A stretch of 64,000 nucleotides of DNA from Terriglobales bacterium. GTDB lineage: Bacteria; Acidobacteriota; Terriglobia; Terriglobales; Acidobacteriaceae. A model generated the notes under the pieces. That model saw only the letters and a program-made list of their open reading frames with translations. It did no database searches and had not been told where the DNA came from. The translations under genes and the position numbers were made by a program. Positions 52,175 to 61,125 of this stretch are shown here, one piece after another; the stretch's first letter is position 1, and each line of letters starts with the position of its first letter. The stretch lies in NCBI GenBank assembly GCA_035651995.1, contig DASRER010000020.1:277076-341075 (forward strand). Reading direction: 5' to 3'.

Positions 52175-53779
52175 ATGAAAGTAGTCATCGCAGAAAAAGT
52201 TTCGCCAGCGGCGGTCGCGATTTTTCGCGAGGAGCCGGACTGGGAGATCGTCACCGCCGAGCAGCTTGACGGCAAGCTGAGCGCGCGGCTGGGCGACGCC
52301 GACGCGCTCATCGTCCGGTCGGCGGTGGACGTGAATGCGGCGCTGCTGGAGCAGGCGCCGAGGCTGCGCGTGGTCGGGCGCGCGGGCGTGGGCGTGGACA
52401 ACATCGACCTGGACGCCGCCACCAAGCGCGGCATCGCGGTGATGAACACGCCGGGCGCGAACGCGGTCGCCGTGGCGGAACACACGCTCGGGCTGATGCT
52501 CGGGCTGGCGCGGCACCTGGCGCGCGCCGATGCCTCCATGCGCGGCGGCAAGTGGGAGAAGAAATCGCTCGAGGGCACCGAGCTTCGCGGAAAGACGCTG
52601 GGCATTGTGGGGCTGGGGCGGATCGGGATCGAAGTGGCGCGGCGCGCGCGCGCCTTCCAGATGGAGGTGGTGGCGCACGATCCGTTCATCGCGGTGACGG
52701 TGGCGCGCGAGATGGGCCTCAGGCTGGCGCCGCTGGATGAAATTTTTGCCGCGGCCGACTACATCACGCTGCACGTCGGGCTTACGCAGCAGACGCAGGG
52801 CATGATCAACGCCGGGACGCTGGCGCAGATGAAGCGGGGCGTGCGGCTCATCAACTGCGCGCGCGGCGAACTGGTGGATGAGGCGGCGCTGGCGGAGGCG
52901 ATCAGGTCGGGGCAGGTGGCGGGCGCGGCGCTTGACGTGTTCAACGAGGAGCCGCCGAAGAACTCGCCCCTGGTGGGGCTCGGGAACGTGATCACGACGC
53001 CGCACATTGCCGGATCGACGCACGAGGCGCAGGAGGCGGTGGCCTGCCAGATCGCGATGCAGGTGCGCGAGTACCTGAAGCGGGGCGTCATCCAGAACGC
53101 CGTCAACGTGCCCTCGGTTTCGCACGACGAGTACGTGGCCATGCAGCCGTATATCGTGCTGGCGGAGCGGCTGGGCGCGCTGCTGGCGCAGGTGGGCGAG
53201 GGACAGCCGCAGGAGATCTCGGTGCGGTTTTCCGGTGCGATCGCGGAGTGGCGCACCGAGCTGATGCGCAACGCCGCCATCATGGGCGTTCTCAACCAGG
53301 CGGCGCTCTCGGAGAGAGCGAACCTGGTGAACGCCGCGACGATTGCCGGCGAGCGCGGCGTGCTGGTGCACGAGGCGGCCAAGAGCGCCACCCCGCGCGG
53401 CGGGGCAGGGAATGTCGTCTCCGTCATGCTGAAGGCGGGCGGCGAGACGCGCCTTGCCAAAGGCGCGGTGCTGCACGGCAACTCGCCGCGGCTGCTGTCG
53501 CTGGACGACATCGACATCGAGGCGCCGCTGGCGGCAAACGTGATTTTCCTGCGCAACCGCGACGTGCCCGGCGTGATCGGGCGCGTGGGCACGGTGCTGG
53601 GCGAACTGGGCGTCAACATCGCCAGCTTCTCGCTGGGACGACGGGAGCGCGCGGCGTCGTCGAGCGCGCCGGCGGAGGCGATTGCGCTGGTGCAGGTGGA
53701 CGACGCCGTGCCGAATGAAGCGCTGGAGCGGCTGCGAAGGATTGAGGCGATTACCGTGGCAAGAGCGTTAAGGTTGTAA
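52175..53779 (+). CDS. serA: D-3-phosphoglycerate dehydrogenase
   Basis: 534 residues from the ATG at 52175, the long form. First step of serine synthesis: oxidises 3-phosphoglycerate with NAD. NAD site TLGIVGLGRIGIEVARRARA, catalytic Arg/Glu/His in NCARGELVDEAAL, NEEPPKNSPL and TPHIAGSTHEAQE; an intervening ASB domain (about residues 320-450) and a C-terminal ACT domain (NVIFLRNRDVPGVIGRVGTV). Probably feedback-regulated by serine through ACT. Follows the class V aminotransferase, and the CysM-like route would consume the phosphoserine made. Confidence 0.96.
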   Translation: MKVVIAEKVSPAAVAIFREEPDWEIVTAEQLDGKLSARLGDADALIVRSAVDVNAALLEQAPRLRVVGRAGVGVDNIDLDAATKRGIAVMNTPGANAVAVAEHTLGLMLGLARHLARADASMRGGKWEKKSLEGTELRGKTLGIVGLGRIGIEVARRARAFQMEVVAHDPFIAVTVAREMGLRLAPLDEIFAAADYITLHVGLTQQTQGMINAGTLAQMKRGVRLINCARGELVDEAALAEAIRSGQVAGAALDVFNEEPPKNSPLVGLGNVITTPHIAGSTHEAQEAVACQIAMQVREYLKRGVIQNAVNVPSVSHDEYVAMQPYIVLAERLGALLAQVGEGQPQEISVRFSGAIAEWRTELMRNAAIMGVLNQAALSERANLVNAATIAGERGVLVHEAAKSATPRGGAGNVVSVMLKAGGETRLAKGAVLHGNSPRLLSLDDIDIEAPLAANVIFLRNRDVPGVIGRVGTVLGELGVNIASFSLGRRERAASSSAPAEAIALVQVDDAVPNEALERLRRIEAITVARALRL

Positions 53780-53780
53780 C

Positions 53781-53890
53781 TTCCACCACAGAGACACAGG
53801 GCACAGAGAGAAAAACAACCAAGCGAAAGAAACCGGCGCGGCTGCCTGTGGGCCTTCTGTTTTTTCCTCTGTGCCGCTGTGTCTGTGGGG
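53781..53890. repeat. Inverted CCACCACAGAGACACAGGG / CCTCTGTGCCGCTGTGTC repeat
   Basis: Left arm TCCACCACAGAGACACAGGG (53782) and right arm CCTCTGTGCCGCTGTGTCTG (53866) enclose about 60 bases. Lies right after serA and may end its transcript. Confidence 0.6.
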
Positions 53891-54108
53891 GATGTTTATT
53901 TCCGGCGCGCGGCAGGAAGGACCAGCTTGAGGCGGGCCTTGCCGCGCGATTTCTTCCCGCCGTGGCGGACGGTGCAGTTGGCTTCGAGTCGCGTGTGTGA
54001 GTGTCAGTACGCGCCGGGGCCAACGCCCCGAATCTCTCTCGTGTCCGTGGGCGGCACGGCCAAAGCCGTGCCCTTCCGCAATCGAGTTGCGAGCACCAGC
54101 CCTTTTCG
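53891..54108. other. Gene-free spacer, possible gene scrap
   Basis: One minus-strand frame ending with TAA at 53898 reads TRLEANCTVRHGGKKSRGKA and RLKLVLPAARRK without a plausible start; it may be the decayed tail of a gene but is too short to call. Nothing else seen. Confidence 0.3.
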
Positions 54109-54627
54109 TCAGGGTTGTGGCGTTACGTTTTCCCCGAATTTCTTTCCGAGCGCGCGCAGGTAGGCTTCGATGGTCGCGCTGTGTCCCATGATGAAGCGCG
54201 AGACGAAGCGGAAGATCGGGTTATAGACCTCGCCGTTCTCGGTGATGCTGAGCTGGGCGCCGTCAGGCGTGCGCGTGATCTCGAAGGTCCAGGTGCCGCC
54301 GAAAGGCAGCCTGGGATCGGCGATGCGCGTGACCAGGCGCGAGGGCGCCTGGCTTTCGACGATCTCGATGGGAATGTCGCCGCTGCGGCTTTTCTCGCGC
54401 CAGGCAGGATTGCCGGAGGCGGTGGTAATGGGTTCGACCGCCCGCACATCGGTGCGCCAGGCGGCGAAATTTGCGTAGTCGGTGATCGCATGCCAGATGG
54501 TTTCGGGCGATTGACGGTAGCGGGCAGTGCGCCTGGCCACGTGCGCCTGCGGCAGCAGTGAGCCGATGACAAAAACGATAACTCCTGTCGCGATCACGCC
54601 GGCCAAGCCGAAAAGAAGAACTTTCAT
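54109..54627 (-). CDS. Membrane-anchored START-like (SRPBCC) protein
   Basis: 172 residues from the ATG at 54627. N-terminal anchor VLLFGLAGVIATGVIVFVIG, then a helix-grip SRPBCC/polyketide-cyclase-type domain: YRQSPETIWHAITDYANFAA, WREKSRSGDIPIEIVESQAP, GTWTFEITRTPDGAQLSI and FIMGHSATIEAYLRALGKKF. Likely binds a lipid or hydrophobic ligand; no specific role. It is in the same direction as the downstream site-2 protease gene's neighbour but separated by a spacer. Confidence 0.85.
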   Translation of the reverse strand: MKVLLFGLAGVIATGVIVFVIGSLLPQAHVARRTARYRQSPETIWHAITDYANFAAWRTDVRAVEPITTASGNPAWREKSRSGDIPIEIVESQAPSRLVTRIADPRLPFGGTWTFEITRTPDGAQLSITENGEVYNPIFRFVSRFIMGHSATIEAYLRALGKKFGENVTPQP

Positions 54628-54686
54628 AACACTCCCCGGCGCGTCGCGCCGTTTTCCGAGTTTTGCTGAGTTCCTCCCGGGAACTG

Positions 54687-55814
54687 CTATCCCGGCATGC
54701 TGCGGCGCAGGCGGCGGGTTTCAGCGAGCAACGACATGGAGTGCATGAGATTTTGCAGGGTCACGATGCCGACGAGGCGCTGGTTTTCGACGACGGGGAT
54801 CAGGGTGAGGCCGCGGCCGGTAATCTTGCGGAAGGCGGAGGCGAGCGATTCGGCCCGGTCGCCTACTTCGTAGGCGCGGGTCATGGCGCTCTGCACGTAC
54901 CCGTTCCCCTCGTCGCGCAGGGCCTCGAGGATACTCTGCCGCGAGATGACGCCCACCATGTCGCTGCCGCGGACGACGGGGAAATCATCCTGCAGAGAGT
55001 GCACGGCTTTTTGCAGAGCGTCTTCGAGGGTGTCGGCGGGGGAGAGCGTGGCGAAGTCGGTGAGCATGATGTCTTCCAGGCGCACGCTTTCCAGCACGGC
55101 GTGGAACATGACGCTGCGCTCCTCCATCTGCGTGCCGACGAAGAGAAAGAAGCCGAGCATCATGAGCCATGTGTTGGCCAGACCGGCGAAGATCAGGATC
55201 ATGGAGAGCGCCTGGCCGAGGATGACGGCGCGGCGGGTGGCGGCGGGGTGGTTCATGCGGCGGGCGAGCAGGGCGCGAAGGATGCGTCCGCCATCGAGCG
55301 GATAGGCGGGCAGCAGGTTGAAAGCGCCGAGGAAGAAATTGACCCACACCAGGCTGCGCAACAGAGCGCGCGAGTGCACCCACGGCCGGCTCCAGAGCTG
55401 AATTTCGGGCGAGACGGCGAGCAGCACGGCGCCGGCGACAAACGCGACCAGAAGGCTGACGAGCGGGCCGGCGAGCGCCACGCGAATCTCGCGCTGCCAT
55501 CGCGGGGCGCCGGCTGGACCGGCGGTGGGAGCCTCGTCCCAGTGGTCGTCGGATGCAGGGATGCCGCCGATGGGCAGCAGCACGACGGCGCGCGCGGGCA
55601 GGCGGGCGTGCAGCGCGGTCAGCAGATGTCCAAGCTCGTGCAGCAGCACCGAGCCGAGAATGATGGCGACCAGTCCAAGGCCGCGCGCCGGGCCGGTGGG
55701 GCGCGTGGAGACGGCTTCGGTGAACCAGACGAAGATCAGCAGAAAGAAGAACGTGAGGTGCAGGCGATAGTCGATGCCGGCAACGCGAAACAGCGGGATG
55801 GACCAGCTACGCAT
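54687..55814 (-). CDS. Site-2-type intramembrane zinc protease with CBS pair (M50B)
   Basis: 375 residues from the ATG at 55814. Membrane protease: HELGH at residues 59-63 and the second zinc-ligand motif NLLPAYPLDGGRILRALLAR. Six spans. The C-terminal 125 residues hold two CBS domains (IMLTDFATLSPADTLEDALQ onward and MTRAYEVGDRAESLASAFRK onward) that may sense nucleotides and gate cleavage. M50B/CBS members act on membrane-bound anti-sigma factors and similar proteins; no anti-sigma gene is near. A CBS-only protein of similar type lies at 5129-5563. Confidence 0.93.
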   Translation of the reverse strand: MRSWSIPLFRVAGIDYRLHLTFFFLLIFVWFTEAVSTRPTGPARGLGLVAIILGSVLLHELGHLLTALHARLPARAVVLLPIGGIPASDDHWDEAPTAGPAGAPRWQREIRVALAGPLVSLLVAFVAGAVLLAVSPEIQLWSRPWVHSRALLRSLVWVNFFLGAFNLLPAYPLDGGRILRALLARRMNHPAATRRAVILGQALSMILIFAGLANTWLMMLGFFLFVGTQMEERSVMFHAVLESVRLEDIMLTDFATLSPADTLEDALQKAVHSLQDDFPVVRGSDMVGVISRQSILEALRDEGNGYVQSAMTRAYEVGDRAESLASAFRKITGRGLTLIPVVENQRLVGIVTLQNLMHSMSLLAETRRLRRSMPG

Positions 55815-55934
55815 GCTGCTGAATTGATTCTATACACTTGGATGCGGAAGAGCAGTGGATCGTGGAGAGTGGACAGTGAAAGCCACGATGCGATCTTCAC
55901 TGCTCACTTTCCACTATTCACTCTCCGCTTTCGC

Positions 55935-56501
55935 ATGCGCATCATCGCCGGAAGATTTCGCAGCCGGGCCTTGCGCGCGCCGAACAGCAGCGCGGTGCGC
56001 CCTACGTCGGACCGCCTGCGCGAGACGCTGTTTGACGTGCTCACGGCCGGAAATCCTGCGGCCCTGGAAGGAACGGTGTGGCTCGATCTTTTTGCCGGAT
56101 CGGGCGCCATCGGGATCGAGGCACTGAGCCGCGGCGCGCAGCGTGTGTACTTTGTCGAGTCGTCGCGCGGGGCTGCGGCGGTGATCCGAGAGAACTTGAA
56201 GGCGCTGGGCGTGGAGGAAGGCTACGAGGTCATCGAGCGGGAGGCCGATGCGGCGCTGCGCAGGCTGGGTTTGGCGGCGGCCGGGTGCGACTATTGTTTC
56301 CTCGATCCGCCGTGGCGCGACGCGGAGAGCTACGGGCAGGTGCTCGGGCTGCTGGCGCAATTGCGGCTGCTGAAGCCCGCCAGCGTGGTGATCGCCGAAC
56401 ACGATAAGCGCTTCGATCCAGGCGCGAAGTTCGGCGCGCTGGAGCGGACGCGCAAGCTGGAGCAGGGAGATGCGGCGCTGAGCTTCTACCGGCTGAGGTG
56501 A
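55935..56501 (+). CDS. rsmD: 16S rRNA (guanine-966 N2)-methyltransferase RsmD
   Basis: 188 residues from the ATG at 55935 (MRIIAGRFRSRALRAP); an open frame extending upstream to 54663 is only antisense to the protease. SAM site LDLFAGSGAIGIEALSRGAQ, VRPTSDRLRETLFDVLTAG for rRNA contact, and catalytic CFLDPPWRD. Methylates G966 in the 30S head. Length and order are normal. coaD usually follows rsmD but does not here. Confidence 0.93.
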   Translation: MRIIAGRFRSRALRAPNSSAVRPTSDRLRETLFDVLTAGNPAALEGTVWLDLFAGSGAIGIEALSRGAQRVYFVESSRGAAAVIRENLKALGVEEGYEVIEREADAALRRLGLAAAGCDYCFLDPPWRDAESYGQVLGLLAQLRLLKPASVVIAEHDKRFDPGAKFGALERTRKLEQGDAALSFYRLR

Positions 56502-56715
56502 ACTTTTTACGGCGGATGAAGGTGAATGACGCGGATCAATCAAGAGCGCAACCAGAAACGACACAAAGGACACGAGGAAGGCGACCCTCTGCGCCTGATT
56601 GGGTGTCTGCGGCGCAGCGTTTTGGCGGCGCCGCAGGTTTGGGTACAATCAGGCCGGAGCCACGCGGAGATCGCGACCGGCGGCCCGTTCGGGAGACACG
56701 GCCAACGAACCAACC

Positions 56716-57201
56716 ATGAAGACGATTGCGCTTTCACTGCTGCTCGCCTTCCTGCCGATTCTCGGCGTCGTATACATCATCTTTTCCGGGGACACGCGGC
56801 TCAGCGATCTCACCATGACGGTGGACGGGCTGTTCACCATCATTATTCTGCTGTCGATCTCGGCCGTGTTCGGGCTGAACGCGCTGCTTGACCTGCATTC
56901 CTCCGGCCTGGTGCGCATTCCGGGGTTGAAGGCGCCGGAGATTGTCGCATCGTACACGACGCGCGACGGGCTGAAGGTGGAAAAGGGCATGGTGCGGGAG
57001 CTGAGCTTCTACGAGTCGAGCGTAGGCCAGCAGAACAAGACAATCGTGGACTTCCTGCCGGATGGCGCCAAGGCGCCGCGGCTGATCGCGTTCCTGGGCA
57101 ATGTGCGCGACCAGTTGCCGGTGGGCGCGCGGCTGGCGATTACGTATCGTGCCGATCCCGAGGGCAACGTGCTGGTGGACCGGGAAAAGCTGTTTCTGTA
57201 G
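56716..57201 (+). CDS. Membrane-anchored small protein, unknown
   Basis: 161 residues from the ATG at 56716. Two hydrophobic spans at the start (IALSLLLAFLPILGVVYIIF and LFTIIILLSISAVFGLNALL), then a hydrophilic domain with IVASYTTRDGLKVEKGMVRE, FLPDGAKAPRLIAFLG and LAITYRADPEGNVLVDREKL. Not recognised. GCACTCAGCATTCAGC-type repeat follows the stop. Confidence 0.7.
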   Translation: MKTIALSLLLAFLPILGVVYIIFSGDTRLSDLTMTVDGLFTIIILLSISAVFGLNALLDLHSSGLVRIPGLKAPEIVASYTTRDGLKVEKGMVRELSFYESSVGQQNKTIVDFLPDGAKAPRLIAFLGNVRDQLPVGARLAITYRADPEGNVLVDREKLFL

Positions 57202-57311
57202 CGGCGGCGCCCAGCCTGCAGCACTCAGCATTCAGCCCGCGAGCTGCCTGCCAATCCTGCGAAATCCGGATCGGCCGTTTTTAGACCTGCGCTAGAATTA
57301 CTCCAGTCCAC

Positions 57312-58046
57312 ATGGCCACGACCCAGGCGATCACGCATCCGGTGAGTGAAATTGTGCGGCAGGCGCCGGTCTCTCAGGCGGCCAACGGGATCTGCTACGC
57401 CACCAGCGGGCAGATCACGCTGCCGGCGCCGGACCTGGACCGCATTGTGGCGGCGGTGCCGCGGCCGATTGCGGCGGCGCTGGAGCGCAAGGCCTACTAC
57501 TTTGTTCCGCTCACGGTGAACCAGGGCGACGACACGGTGATCGCCGACCGCTACGACGTGGCGCTGAGCGACCAGGCGGTGTGCCACCGCAACATCAGCA
57601 TGGGCGATTCGCAGTGCGTGTTCATCTCCACGCGGCTGATGGAAGACCGCTTCTCGGTGGCCTTCGAGTTCTACATCAACGTGGGGCACGCGTTCGTGGA
57701 GCGTGCCGGCGTGAGCGACGCGTTTGCCGACCTGGCGTGGCGGCAGGTGGAAGAACGAGTGCGCGGCGAGAGCAGCCTGGACGCCTACGAGCTGCGCAAG
57801 CTGGCGACGGCGGCCAACGGCGACACGGAGCGCGCCAAGCACGACTACCTGGAAGCGGCGTTTTCCGACGCGATCGCGATTTATCTGCTCTCCATGTGCC
57901 TGGACGTGGACTATTACGACCTGCGCGAGCGTGACTATCCGCTGCTGGCGCCGGCGGCGCTGGCCGAGCGCCTGCGCAAGGTCAACGAGCTGTTCCCGCC
58001 CAACTCCGGCTTCGAGTTCGCGATCTACAACAAGCGAAGGGGCTAG
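57312..58046 (+). CDS. Conserved cytoplasmic protein of unknown function
   Basis: 244 residues from the ATG at 57312. No signal or span. Soluble alpha/beta sequence with RPIAAALERKAYYFVPLTVN, SDQAVCHRNISMGDSQCVFI, FSVAFEFYINVGHAFVERAG, AKHDYLEAAFSDAIAIYLLS and a YDLRERDYPLLAP segment. Composition and length argue for a genuine conserved protein; I cannot name it. Confidence 0.75.
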   Translation: MATTQAITHPVSEIVRQAPVSQAANGICYATSGQITLPAPDLDRIVAAVPRPIAAALERKAYYFVPLTVNQGDDTVIADRYDVALSDQAVCHRNISMGDSQCVFISTRLMEDRFSVAFEFYINVGHAFVERAGVSDAFADLAWRQVEERVRGESSLDAYELRKLATAANGDTERAKHDYLEAAFSDAIAIYLLSMCLDVDYYDLRERDYPLLAPAALAERLRKVNELFPPNSGFEFAIYNKRRG

Positions 58047-58094
58047 TTGCCCGTTGTTCGATTCCCGTTTCCCGAAGAATCAATATCCTTGCGA

Positions 58095-58901
58095 CTAGCG
58101 AGTGGTGTTTGCGAAGTCATACGTGAGGTTCACGGTGTGGGCAACGTCGTCGCGCGTAAGGATCAGATTCTTTTCCGGAGTTGAGCCGCGCGGCAGCAGA
58201 TCGGCGTTCTGGCGAAAGAAATATTCTGCAAGTCGATGATTGTAGACGTCGCCCGGGCGGAGGAGCAGGCGTCTCCTGAGGGTTGCAGCCAGCTCAGGCG
58301 CGATTCCCGTCAGGTCCACGTTGCGAACCGTGTATTGAGGGCCCTCATCGAGGTCAATCAGCAGGTCAATGGTCCCGCCTGCATCGTTGACCTGCGTGTC
58401 AGGCACGCTAGTGAAGTTAATGTAGCCCAACTCACCATACGCGCGCCGCAGGTTGTCCAGTCCGGCCACGATCTTGCTGCGCGCAAAGATGTCGCCAGTT
58501 TGAATCGGTATCAGGCGCCGCAGGGCCTGGACGTCGACGTGGGCTCCGCGAAATTCGAGATTGCGCAAGCGATACTGCTTTCCGGCTCGCACTTCGAAGC
58601 TGACGTCGAAGATGTGTGTGCCGCCCACGTCAGTGATCGGCTGCACCGTGGCGGGTGCCGCGACCTTGAAATAGCCATGGTCCTGCCAGAACGCCATCGC
58701 TCGTTGTTCAAGTTCGGTCTTCCAGTCCGGCCCGTAAAGGTCGGCGGACTTCAACTGCGCGGTGAGACGGCTAGTTTCCTCGGCGGGAAGCTGCACGTCC
58801 CCGGTATAGGCGACGTTCCGAATGGCAATGCCGGCCGCTGTCTGCGCCCGCGGATAGTTCGCGGTGCTAAGCAGCAAGGTGATGCAAACAGCCAATGCCA
58901 T
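58095..58901 (-). CDS. Exported POTRA-domain protein
   Basis: 268 residues from the ATG at 58901; signal peptide MALAVCITLLLSTANYPRAQ. At least two POTRA repeats: GIAIRNVAYTGDVQLPAEET, YRLRNLEFRGAHVDVQALRR, LIPIQTGDIFARSKIVAGLD, YTVRNVDLTGIAPELAATLR and LLLRPGDVYNHRLAEYFF. POTRA domains feed outer-membrane proteins to BamA/TamA-type barrels. Here there is no barrel domain, so it may be a truncated or stand-alone POTRA partner. Confidence 0.85.
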   Translation of the reverse strand: MALAVCITLLLSTANYPRAQTAAGIAIRNVAYTGDVQLPAEETSRLTAQLKSADLYGPDWKTELEQRAMAFWQDHGYFKVAAPATVQPITDVGGTHIFDVSFEVRAGKQYRLRNLEFRGAHVDVQALRRLIPIQTGDIFARSKIVAGLDNLRRAYGELGYINFTSVPDTQVNDAGGTIDLLIDLDEGPQYTVRNVDLTGIAPELAATLRRRLLLRPGDVYNHRLAEYFFRQNADLLPRGSTPEKNLILTRDDVAHTVNLTYDFANTTR

Positions 58902-58962
58902 GGCGAAATTGTAGCTCTACAATCCACTTGAAACTGGAAACTAGAAACTGGAAACTGCTCTC

Positions 58963-59550
58963 GTGATTGCCCACCTGCGCGGACGGCTGCTTTCCAAGAA
59001 TCCCAACCAGGCTGTGATCGAGACGCGCGACGGCGTGGGCTACGACCTCACCATCAGCGTGCCGACATTTGCCGAACTGCCCGACGCAGGGAGCGAGGTG
59101 GCGCTGCACGTCTACACGCATGTGCGCGACGATGCCATTGCGCTGTTCGGGTTCCTGCGCGAGCGCGAGAAGCAGCTGTTCACCAGGCTGCTGGCGGTGA
59201 GCGGCATCGGTCCGAAACTGGCGATCACCATCCTGAGCGGGATGCCGAGCGACGCGATGGTTGGGGCCATCCGCGGCGGCGACGTGGCGCGGCTGACGCG
59301 CATTCCGGGAATCGGCCGGAAGACGGCCGAGCGCATGGTGCTGGAGCTGCGCGACAAGCTGGAGGCGTTCGGAGCGGCGCCGGCCGCGGCCGCGGCTTCA
59401 CCCACGGAAGAAGACGTGATCTCGGCCCTGGTCAACCTGGGATATCAGCGCGGGGCGGCGGAGCGGGCGCTGGCGGCGGCGGCGCGCAACGGCGGCGCGA
59501 AGAGCTTCGAGGCGCTGTTCCGCGATTCGCTGGCGCAGCTTTCGAAATAA
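58963..59550 (+). CDS. ruvA: Holliday junction branch-migration protein RuvA
   Basis: 195 residues from a GTG at 58963, with MIAHLRGRLLSKNPNQAVIE. OB domain (1-65), two HhH motifs (LLAVSGIGPKLAITILSG and RLTRIPGIGRKTAERMVLEL) and the short third domain (DVISALVNLGYQRGAAERAL) that binds RuvB. Tetramer binds Holliday junctions and loads RuvB. ruvB and ruvC are not adjacent. Confidence 0.96.
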   Translation: MIAHLRGRLLSKNPNQAVIETRDGVGYDLTISVPTFAELPDAGSEVALHVYTHVRDDAIALFGFLREREKQLFTRLLAVSGIGPKLAITILSGMPSDAMVGAIRGGDVARLTRIPGIGRKTAERMVLELRDKLEAFGAAPAAAAASPTEEDVISALVNLGYQRGAAERALAAAARNGGAKSFEALFRDSLAQLSK

Positions 59551-59630
59551 GCAGTGAATAGCGGCCAGTGGACAGTGGATAGGGGACAGCAAAAACATTG
59601 CGCGTGACGAGCGGGACAGAGGAGGCGCGC

Positions 59631-60176
59631 ATGCGTAGAACGAATGCGGTGCTGGCGGCGGTGCTCTTAATTGCGGGCAGCGGGTGGGCACAGGAGAAGA
59701 AGTCCGAGAAGCCGGCGCCGCGGGCATCGCGATTCGGTGCGAAGATGACGACCGAGGCAGCGATCAAAGATTTGTACGAGCGCTGGGCGACGGCCTTCCG
59801 CGCTCGCGACATTGAAGCGATCATGGCGATGTATGCCCGAGGCGACGACGTGGTGGCGTACGACATTGTGGCGCCGCTCGAGTACAAGGGGGCGGCTGCG
59901 TATCGCAAGGACTACGAGGAGTTCCTGGGCATGTTCACCGGGCCGATCGAGGTGGAGTTTCGCGAAATGCGCGTCGTGGCCAGCGGCGATGTCGGCTTCG
60001 TTCATGCCCTGGAACGGATCTCCGGGACGATGAAGAACGGCCAGAAGATGGACCTGTGGCTGCGCGCCACCAGCGGCGTGCGCAAGTACGACGGCAAGTG
60101 GCTGATCGTGCACGATCACATCTCTGTGCCGGCGGACATGGAAACCGGCAAGGCGATGATGGATTTAAAGCCGTGA
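59631..60176 (+). CDS. Exported SnoaL/DUF4440-like (NTF2-fold) protein
   Basis: 181 residues from the ATG at 59631 preceded by GAGGAGG. Signal peptide NAVLAAVLLIAGSGWAQ. NTF2-like fold: AAIKDLYERWATAFRARDIEA, IMAMYARGDDVVAYDIVAPL, YEEFLGMFTGPIEVEFREM, WLRATSGVRKYDGKWLIVHD and HISVPAD. Small-ligand hydrolase or binding role unknown. The next gene starts seven bases after the stop. Confidence 0.85.
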   Translation: MRRTNAVLAAVLLIAGSGWAQEKKSEKPAPRASRFGAKMTTEAAIKDLYERWATAFRARDIEAIMAMYARGDDVVAYDIVAPLEYKGAAAYRKDYEEFLGMFTGPIEVEFREMRVVASGDVGFVHALERISGTMKNGQKMDLWLRATSGVRKYDGKWLIVHDHISVPADMETGKAMMDLKP

Positions 60177-60183
60177 GGAAGGT

Positions 60184-60945
60184 GTGAGAGCTCCCGACGT
60201 TCTTGCCGGCGTGAAGGGCAGACGTAGCAAGCTACGTCTCTACGGGTTCGTCGCGGTCCTGCTCGCCGCGCTTGCTGTGCGGGCCGCCGACAAGAAGAAG
60301 CAGGCGACCTTCGTTCGGCTGGCGGGCAAAGAAGCGACGCTGGGGGACGTGCCGGTGGTGGTGGCGCGGCAGCCGTGCGGGAACTGGAGCTGGGCGGCGG
60401 CGCTGGAGACGTCTTTGCGCATGCAGGGCGCCCCGATCGCTCAGACCTACTGGATCCTGAAGGTGAACCGCGGCGAAGTATGCGAGGCGCGCGCCGGCGA
60501 CTTCGACGAACTGGCAAGAGTCCTCGAGTCCGATTACTACGTGCTCGATGACGGCAGCAAGGTGCGGCTGAAGGTCGACTACCGGCCCGGACCGCCGACC
60601 GCGCCTGAGCTGGTCATCGCCTCGGTGCTGCGCAAGGCGCCGATGATGCTGGAGTGGCGCGACCGCACGTATCTGCTTACCGGCGTGGTGTATGACGAGT
60701 ACATCGCGCCCAACGGCGGGCGCTTCTATGAACTGCGCGAGTTGCGCCTGCTCGACACGACGATTGATCCAGCGGCGAAGCCCGCGGCGCCGGCCGGTCC
60801 GCCGCCTTCGCGCATCGAGCGGCGGCGCGACCAGGATGAAGACGCGCCCAGGCCGTCCGCCGATCCCCGGCTCGTGACCTTTGTGAAGGGACGCGACGAT
60901 CCCGGCGAGATTGGCGGGACGTTCCAGGTCACGGTCGTGCGCTAA
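60184..60945 (+). CDS. Exported papain-like (C39/BtrH-type) protein with altered active site
   Basis: 253 residues from a GTG at 60184; a GTG at 60211 is as plausible. The first 25 codons include the GACGTAGCAAGCTACGTC repeat, encoding RRSKLRLYG, and a signal peptide FVAVLLAALAVRA follows. Core: VARQPCGNWSWAAALETSLR, where papain-like peptidases have a Q...NWCWAA. The catalytic Cys position is Ser here. No clear His. Pro/Ala tail and a last beta segment. Possibly an inactive member or a non-peptidase. Co-oriented with the SnoaL-like gene. Confidence 0.65.
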   Translation: MRAPDVLAGVKGRRSKLRLYGFVAVLLAALAVRAADKKKQATFVRLAGKEATLGDVPVVVARQPCGNWSWAAALETSLRMQGAPIAQTYWILKVNRGEVCEARAGDFDELARVLESDYYVLDDGSKVRLKVDYRPGPPTAPELVIASVLRKAPMMLEWRDRTYLLTGVVYDEYIAPNGGRFYELRELRLLDTTIDPAAKPAAPAGPPPSRIERRRDQDEDAPRPSADPRLVTFVKGRDDPGEIGGTFQVTVVR

Positions 60946-61125
60946 TCGGGTCATTGAGAAATCGCGGAATCGGGTAAAGTCCACGAGATTCTCGTGCCCC
61001 TAAGACATCTTCTGATTTCTATCTGCTGACCAAGTGATCGTCACCTCGTCGTGCAAACAGGCTTTTTGACGCGCGCCTCGCTTGATCGGTCCAACGGTGA
61101 GAATCCGCGCGGGAGTTTTCGAACC
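60946..61125. other. Short spacer between convergent genes
   Basis: No gene or convincing terminator seen. Confidence 0.4.

Noticed and set aside
53899..54010. Minus-strand scrap ending TRLEANCTVRHGG and further residues
   Set aside because: Too short, without a start or partner, and not matched to any family by eye; left as a possible relic only.
54663..56501. 612-codon frame that includes rsmD
   Set aside because: The first 420 codons are antisense to the site-2 protease. The RsmD domain starts at its own ATG at 55935.
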